DNA of 64,000 nucleotides from G963678095 sp963678095 (GTDB lineage: Bacteria; Bacillota; Negativicutes; Selenomonadales; Selenomonadaceae), in assembly GCA_963678095.2 (NCBI GenBank), contig OY782746.1, positions 434,001 through 498,000 of the forward strand, written 5' to 3'. The notes under the pieces were generated by a model. It was not told the origin of the DNA, made no database searches, and worked only from the letters and a program-made list of their open reading frames with translations. This document shows positions 60,734 to 64,000 of the stretch, one piece after another (position 1 is the first letter of the stretch; each line of letters begins with the position of its first letter). Both the position numbers and the translations under genes were made by a program.

Positions 60734-62809
60734 TCATATGCGCCCGGCAATGCCGGCTGCATCTAAAATCAGGCTTATATTTCCATCCCCCAGCAGCGTA
60801 CATCCCGTTATCCCCTGGGTTTTGCTGATATTTTTTATAAAGCTCGGTATTGGCTTGACCACAATCTGCTGCTGGCCAAGCAGTGCATCCGCAAAGAGTC
60901 CGATAATCCGCTTTTCAGTCTTGACCATCACCATAATCCCTTCGGTCAGCTCAACAACATCCGTTTTTATGCCATAGAGGCGGTGCAGCCGCACAATCGG
61001 ATAGCACTGCCCGCGAACCATAATCATCTCATTGTCATCTGGATCAAGAATAATATCTTTGGCCAGCGGCCGGAAGGATTCCCGAATCGAAACCATGGGA
61101 ACCGTATAATGAGCTTTGCCGATTTTTATCGTCATGCCAGAAATAATAGCGAGCGTCAGCGGTATCTTCAGCGTCGTAATACAGCCTTTTCCCGGCTCGC
61201 TGTTGACAATGATATTGCCGCCAACCGCATGAATATTTTTCGTGACAACATCCATCCCGACACCACGTCCAGAAAACTCGGTAACCTGTTCATTCGTTGA
61301 AAATCCAGGGGCCAGAATGAAGGAATAGATTTCCTTATCGGTCAGTTCCGCCTCATTTTTATGAATCAGCTGATTTTCCCGGGCTTTTTTCAAAATTCGG
61401 CTACGATCAAGTCCCCGTCCATCATCAAGAATGTTGATGACAACTTCACTGCCGGCATTTTTGGCTTCCAAGGTAATATTTCCGGTAGATGCCTTACCGG
61501 TCTTTTCCCGCTCTTCCGGCAGCTCAATACCATGGTCAATAGAATTGCGGATCAGGTGCATCAATGGATCCGATATATGCTCAATGACATTTTTGTCGAC
61601 CTCGGTCTCTTCCCCAACGAGATGAAGGGCAACACTTTTATTGAGTTTTTGTGACATATCGCGTACAATCCGGTTCATTTTTTGGAAGGTTCCTGTCAGC
61701 GGCACCATGCGGATGGCCATTACTCCATCTTGAAGTTCCCCACTAATTTTCTTCAGTTGCCGTGCTGACTTGTTGAAATTTTTCAATTCCAAACCAGCTA
61801 AATCCGGATTTTGTGTAACCATAGCCTCGGCAATCACGAGTTCACCGACAAGATCCATCAGTAAATCGAGCTTGTGGACATTGACACTGATCATGCTCTG
61901 ATGATTCGCATTTTCTTTACTCTCAGCCTTCTTAACAGCCTTTGCTGGCGTTTCTGCCACTAGTGCGTCTTTGGCCTCCGGCTTTGCCACTGCTTTGTCT
62001 TTTGGAGAATGCTCCCACTGTGATACAGCCTCAAGCTGCGTCAGGTTAAGTTCTTTCAGAAATATGGTCTGGTTTAACAGGGCAAAGATCTCATCATATG
62101 ATTTACTGGTCGTAAAGCAAAGATCAAACCCCTGCTGACGGATGGTCTCTGAGCTCTTGTCATCCTCCAGAATTTGCTCCGGGAAAAAATACAGTTCAGC
62201 GACATGGCTTTTTAAGTGCGTAATCAGGGTATATGCTCTGATGTTTTCCATTTCACAGTCGTCTTGATAAAACACCAGTGCCCGAAATATATTCGCAGCA
62301 TCTTCCAGCTCTATTTTTTCAACAATTGCGTTTACTGGCGACGCCGTTTCTGGATGCGTTTCGGCAGCACAAGGGGGCGGTGCAGCATTGTCTCCTCCTG
62401 CCGTGCCACCTTCGTTAGCTGCCTTTAAATCCGCTAAAGCGGCTTTGGTCATATCCATCAATTCAGCGGCCAATCCATCCGCTTTTTCACCAGCATCAAG
62501 TTTATCAATTTCCTTTTTTATAAAATCCGAGGCCTCCAGGATCAGATCAACCAACGCAGAGCAGTTGACAATTTGGGGCTTGTTTTCCCTTAGATAAAAA
62601 AAGATATCTTCGATGGCATGCGCCAGAGCCGCTACCTCATTGACAACCATCATCGCCGCCGACCCTTTAATCGTGTGCATTATCCGAAAGACATTGTTTA
62701 TATCATCAACACTGAATACCCCGTTTTTTTCGCTTTGAATCATGATTTGCTCAAGCTGCTCTAAATTCTGATTGGTTTCGAAAACAAACATTTCCATCAT
62801 CGGATCCAT
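60734..62809 (-). CDS. cheA: Chemotaxis histidine kinase CheA
   Basis: A 691-residue class II histidine kinase. The Hpt domain has the phosphorylated His45 in IMHTIKGSAAMM. A P2-like domain spans about 160-260, the dimerisation helices about 305-365, then the ATPase domain with HLIRNSIDHGIELPEE (N box), LDDGRGLD (G1) and SGRGVGMDVV (G2), and a C-terminal CheW-like P5 domain. The only response regulator in the operon is CheB, so its motor or output target is encoded elsewhere. GGAAAGGA precedes ATG 62809. Confidence 0.96.
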   Translation of the reverse strand: MDPMMEMFVFETNQNLEQLEQIMIQSEKNGVFSVDDINNVFRIMHTIKGSAAMMVVNEVAALAHAIEDIFFYLRENKPQIVNCSALVDLILEASDFIKKEIDKLDAGEKADGLAAELMDMTKAALADLKAANEGGTAGGDNAAPPPCAAETHPETASPVNAIVEKIELEDAANIFRALVFYQDDCEMENIRAYTLITHLKSHVAELYFFPEQILEDDKSSETIRQQGFDLCFTTSKSYDEIFALLNQTIFLKELNLTQLEAVSQWEHSPKDKAVAKPEAKDALVAETPAKAVKKAESKENANHQSMISVNVHKLDLLMDLVGELVIAEAMVTQNPDLAGLELKNFNKSARQLKKISGELQDGVMAIRMVPLTGTFQKMNRIVRDMSQKLNKSVALHLVGEETEVDKNVIEHISDPLMHLIRNSIDHGIELPEEREKTGKASTGNITLEAKNAGSEVVINILDDGRGLDRSRILKKARENQLIHKNEAELTDKEIYSFILAPGFSTNEQVTEFSGRGVGMDVVTKNIHAVGGNIIVNSEPGKGCITTLKIPLTLAIISGMTIKIGKAHYTVPMVSIRESFRPLAKDIILDPDDNEMIMVRGQCYPIVRLHRLYGIKTDVVELTEGIMVMVKTEKRIIGLFADALLGQQQIVVKPIPSFIKNISKTQGITGCTLLGDGNISLILDAAGIAGRI

Positions 62810-63363
62810 GTCATCAAATCCTTTCCCTGCCTTTGCAATCTATCGATCTGATAAAATCAGCCTTGCTTGTCTGCTTGAAAACAAAAGAAATCCATACAAA
62901 CACTTATTCTTTATCACTTCCCTGGCGACTGAGGCCATCATGACAGCTAGCGCATTTGCATCGATTTCTTAAAATCATCGTATTCTTATACACCATGCCC
63001 GTTGCTGGCTGCTGGTTTTACACAACATACACAAACGCAAGCATGTATTTTTAAAATATTCATTATATTCAGTTTTTTTACTTAAGAGACTATTACTTTC
63101 TTTAAAATCCTTTTTATATTATTGGGAATTATTTCCGAATATGATATCATAACCTCAACATATTATATAGTATATTTGACAAAAAATTTTAAAATCCTTT
63201 TTTCTACATTGTTAATTTATCACAAAGCATATTTAATTTTTCTACCACGGCTGTCAGCAACAACAAGACCATTTGCCTACTTGTCGGCAGGATTTTATCC
63301 ACAAAAACAGAATTACTTATATTAATACGCTATATTATGACAGACAGAAATGAGGTCTCCCGC
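62810..63363. other. AT-rich intergenic region between cheA and the GrlR-like gene
   Basis: A 554-bp divergent gap, strongly AT-rich from about 63050 to 63330. It should contain promoters for both flanking genes, but no box pair is convincing. TTGACA at 63176-63181 has no matching -10, and the region before cheA has only a poor match to the sigma-28 consensus. No gene, riboswitch or repeat recognised. Confidence 0.5.
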
Positions 63364-63690
63364 ATGAAAAAATCGTTATGGAGTGCCCAGTATCGGGCGC
63401 GGAATAAACTGAGCAACGCCATTGTAACCCTTGACAACGGCCGCATTTACGGCGGAAACGCCGTATTTTATTTTACAGGAACTTATGACAGCAATCAGAC
63501 CCGTACTTCAGCCCGGGTTATTATAAAACGCTATGCTGATGGTGATTCTATTCTGGGGGACATTGATGAGGCTGTCGTACTACTCAGCGGAACCATCGGT
63601 GATACCCATATCTTTTTCGCCGGACACCTCGAAGACCAGCCCGAAGCCAAATTCAGAGCTAAAATGGAAAAACTGGCCGATCTTGAGTAA
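63364..63690 (+). CDS. GrlR-like small protein
   Basis: A 108-residue soluble protein resembling the GrlR fold, a small lipocalin-like beta-barrel known from a type III secretion repressor. The pattern is IVTLDNGRIYGGNAVFYFTG, a repeated RVIIKRYADGD strand, VVLLSGTIGD and a closing FAGHLEDQ. Similar proteins occur widely outside secretion loci with unknown roles. No signal peptide. ATG 63364 is preferred because GAGGTC lies 8 nt upstream; an ATG at 63337 is in frame. It is alone and ends in its own hairpin. Confidence 0.6.
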   Translation: MKKSLWSAQYRARNKLSNAIVTLDNGRIYGGNAVFYFTGTYDSNQTRTSARVIIKRYADGDSILGDIDEAVVLLSGTIGDTHIFFAGHLEDQPEAKFRAKMEKLADLE

Positions 63691-63703
63691 AACCGGCTGC
63701 TAA

Positions 63704-63742
63704 AAAAATCATGCCGGTACATTGCTTACCGGCATGATTTTT
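63704..63742. terminator. Bidirectional terminator
   Basis: Perfect 16-bp stem AAAAATCATGCCGGTA/TACCGGCATGATTTTT with a 7-nt loop. It ends the GrlR-like gene on the plus strand and the chemoreceptor remnant on the minus strand. Confidence 0.88.
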
Positions 63743-63746
63743 GTCA

Positions 63747-63899
63747 TTAATGGGTGTTAAATTTTCCTGCCGCAGCCTGAAGATCGGCTGCCATTTTTGC
63801 CAGTGCCTGGCTTGATGTCGCCATTTCATTTAGAAAATCAACGATATTCACTCTCAAAAATGAACTTATCTCACGAAAGCAAGTTTTGCTAGCAGCTTT
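63747..63899 (-). pseudogene. 3' remnant of a methyl-accepting chemotaxis gene
   Basis: Fifty codons open from an in-frame stop at 63900-63902 to TAA at 63747. The end, FLNEMATSSQALAKMAADLQ followed by a short KF-containing tail, matches the last helix of chemoreceptor signalling domains. No usable start codon or upstream domain is present in this frame, and no matching receptor sequence appears in the other frames up to the window edge. The terminator right after it suggests it was once a complete gene. Confidence 0.4.
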
Positions 63900-64000
63900 T
63901 TAATATTCGGAAAAAACTTACTCATCTGTACTTGAACAATAGCTAACATGAAATCCCTGGTATTATTTATTCACTGTTTTGCCAATGGAACCTCCCCTAA

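Noticed and set aside
62810..62960. Sigma-28 promoter for the che operon
   Set aside because: GCTGATTT matches only part of GCCGATAA, and no TAAA lies 15 bp upstream.
63122..63325. 67-codon plus-strand ORF in the AT-rich gap
   Set aside because: Low-complexity composition, no ribosome-binding site, and typical of chance frames in AT-rich DNA.
1..64000. tRNA, rRNA, CRISPR, insertion sequence or prophage
   Set aside because: None recognised on either strand by eye; short direct repeats seen are isolated and unspaced.

Overview
This 64 kb chromosomal window probably comes from a motile, Gram-negative-walled Firmicute of the class Negativicutes (Selenomonas/Sporomusa-type). Three things point there. 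A putative porin begins with a degenerate S-layer-homology-like segment, there is an EptA-type phosphoethanolamine transferase suggesting lipid A or core modification, and the housekeeping genes are Firmicutes-like (GatCAB, PcrA-LigA, CBS-containing family II pyrophosphatase, YerC/HisR-type regulator). No rRNA, tRNA, CRISPR array, insertion sequence or phage module was recognised. Nearly everything is on the minus strand.

Positions 1-21235 are the accessory and most interesting region: two adjacent polysaccharide systems, each with a candidate cyclic-di-GMP receptor. The first (transcribed from 21235 down to 10430) is a Pel locus: SDR-PelD fusion, PelE, a DUF2194 deacetylase standing in for the deacetylase half of PelA, PelF and PelG. 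It continues with a coiled-coil plus predicted beta-barrel protein where PelB/PelC would be expected, and a separate GH114-type hydrolase standing in for the other half of PelA. The second (9394 down to the window edge) does not match a named system as far as I can tell. It has a porin, a nucleotide-sugar 6-dehydrogenase, a protein with three NodB-like domains of which only the last keeps its catalytic residues, a PilZ-GT2 synthase with 4 bp or short overlaps to its neighbours, a membrane-anchored NodB-like protein without its metal histidines, and a GH18-like lipoprotein cut by the window edge. A phosphoglycolate phosphatase lies between the two.

Positions 21429-33727 are housekeeping: gatCAB, ligA, pcrA, a CBS-type pyrophosphatase, a TtcA-like thiolase and an EptA-like transferase. 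Positions 33728-44150 carry histidine synthesis: hisGDCBHAF-IE with a SagB-like nitroreductase at its end, plus a separate yerC/hisR-hisZ-HD unit. The short HisG and the presence of HisZ fit each other. Positions 44335-49393 carry a lone HlyD-type adaptor with a perfect consensus promoter, dapA and an M16C metalloprotease. Positions 49530-55906 are a purine operon purE-C-F-M-N-H'-D in which PurH is reduced to its IMP cyclohydrolase domain. A gene-poor stretch follows with a strong promoter and a frameshifted short ORF. Positions 56638-62809 are a chemosensory operon cheA-cheW-mcp-cheR-cheB without cheY. The right end holds a GrlR-like small protein and the 3' remnant of a chemoreceptor-like gene.

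Start codons were chosen from ribosome-binding sites and overlaps; several genes use GTG or TTG.
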